DNA from: Rotaria socialis
Taxonomy: Eukaryota > Rotifera > Eurotatoria > Philodinida > Philodinidae
Direction: 5' to 3'
DNA length: 64,000 nt
Assembly (NCBI GenBank): GCA_905331475.1
Contig: CAJNYU010002258.1
Span: 1-64,000 of the forward strand
This document shows positions 62,805-64,000 of this stretch, piece after piece. Numbering within the stretch: position 1 is the stretch's first letter; each line of letters begins with the position of its first letter. The notes beneath the pieces are model-generated. The model saw only the letters and a program-made list of their open reading frames with translations. It was not told the origin of the DNA and ran no database searches. Both the position numbers and the translations under genes were made by a program.

Positions 62805-64000
62805 TATGACGTAATTCGAATTGTATAACTAAGAATAGAAGGCAGACTATAAATCATACTTAATTATTCAGTCTGAGAAAGCATAATTTCTGAGATTCTA
62901 CAGAATAACCGTAAGTTTTTTAGGTTTACATGATTACTTGTAGCAAGCGAGGACTATAAAGATGAGACATCGTCTCTTTTTCTCTTGTATCGACATCAAA
63001 AACCAGCATACAATAAGAAAAAGTTGCAGAGCTCTGATGGAATTTTCTTTTTCTGAAAACTATAATCATTTTCAAAATAAAAATGGGGAAACTTCGGATT
63101 TCATCCGAGAGTTATGTGTACTGCAAAAAGTGCATGCGACATATGAGTCATTCTAGAATGTCTGAACACGAAAATTATCATGAGAAACTAGGCAATTTGA
63201 TTTCTGGATGCAGTTTTTGTGCATTTTGAGACGTTTTTCAGGCGATGATTCATTAGAAAAATATGACTTAGTTCAAAACTAATATCCGATTTAGAATCAG
63301 CGTTAAAAACTAAGTCGATTTGTATATGTTGTGGATAATTCTGAGAAAAAAAGTTTTTTTTGGAAAAATCCCTGTACCCCTCCTCAGGGATGGTCTGATC
63401 AAAAATGACAATTTTTTCGATAACTCAGCCATTTCTTGACGGATCCTTCTCATCTTCGAACTCGACCTAGATATTGATGAGATAATTCTGTGCACAAAAT
63501 TTATGCTCAACCGAATGTAATTGTGAAGAGTTATCGAATAAACGGACGGACGGACACACTGACCGATTCTATAGTGTACTCTTTTCTTTTTGAGTACACA
63601 AAAACCAGTCAAATATATTATCACCTGAATCAAAACGGACTTCTGATAGAATTCTGTAGTAGTCGATGACAACTTAACGTTAGATGTTGATTTTTATCGC
63701 ATTAACATATTACTAAACTGAACGGTAACGCAGCTCCAACAATATTGAAAATACACAAATGAAAATTCAGTAAATACAATATTTGTATACATCCTATTTT
63801 TGAAAAGGTTACAGCACCCAGTATACCGACTGCGATTATTTTTGAATTAAAAAAATGTTTGATAAACCTTCATAATCTGATTAGAAATCGGAAACTAAAT
63901 GTAATCTCAGATCAGATCGAACAAGCACGGTCGTTTACGACCATATACGGAGACAAAACGGTCATTTACGGTCGTCGTATACACAGTCCGGAGTACAATT
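62805..64000. other. No recognisable gene; inverted motifs near the end
   Basis: Short frames only. A GGACGGACGGACA run at about 63544-63556 is followed by a perfect 8-bp hairpin GTGTACTC/GAGTACAC (63574-63581 and 63592-63599, 10-nt loop). Near 63929-63985 the palindromic motif CGGTCGTTTACGACC and its variants recur, possibly the start of an element continuing beyond the window. Confidence 0.45.

Noticed and set aside
1..64000. tRNA or rRNA genes
   Set aside because: No tRNA B-box-like GGTTCGAATCC context with a plausible cloverleaf, and no rRNA signature, was found by eye; a tRNAscan/Infernal run would be decisive.

Overview
The window looks like AT-rich animal nuclear DNA with many very short introns (about 50 nt, GT..AG). 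Complete animal genes are present (MSH2, ribosomal protein eS4, YTHDC1, FAM78, a claudin-like tetraspanner). Relics of NHL-repeat and F-box families, a likely horizontally acquired intronless gene, telomere-like CCCACA runs and a sequence resembling the reported rotifer spliced leader all fit a bdelloid rotifer best. That assignment is inference; no marker gene proves it.

Layout. 1-3.4 kb: no gene recognised, one LTR-like stretch. 3.4-5.3 kb (+): a decaying low-complexity gene with a 12-His run. 5.8-6.1 kb: a near-perfect palindrome. 7.5-8.95 kb: a hAT-like non-autonomous element with an 8-bp target duplication. 9.8-12.3 kb (-): a 7-exon claudin-like protein with a long cytosolic tail. 13.4-13.9 kb: a fold-back element. 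15.2-20.9 kb (-): a complete 19-exon MSH2, one intron of which holds a 1.06 kb transposon-like insertion. 21.1-22.8 kb (-): ribosomal protein eS4. 23.8-26.8 kb (+): YTHDC1, the nuclear m6A reader. 29.1-30.7 kb (+): a FAM78 homologue. 33.3-36.8 kb: broken NHL-repeat and F-box-like genes either side of a second fold-back element related to the one at 13.4 kb. 37.9-39.4 kb (-): a dead DDE transposase split by another small element. 40.8-42.7 kb (-): an intronless 643-aa FG-GAP/VCBS plus ASPIC/UnbV secreted protein, probably of bacterial origin. 47.7-49.6 kb: a degenerate GGATCCTGA minisatellite around a 973-bp assembly gap. 50.5-56.3 kb: an old tandem array with a unit near 93 bp, often paired at 186 bp. 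60.4-62.8 kb: a Mutator-like (MULE) transposon with a FLYWCH finger and terminal repeats built from short AATGTCCTT units.

The first half is gene-dense, with conserved housekeeping genes for mismatch repair, translation and m6A reading. The second half (from about 33 kb) is accessory: gene relics, nested mobile elements, a transferred gene and satellite DNA. No operons, CRISPR arrays or tRNAs were seen. Exon boundaries were set by hand from splice signals, and reading phase was checked across every junction of the complete genes.
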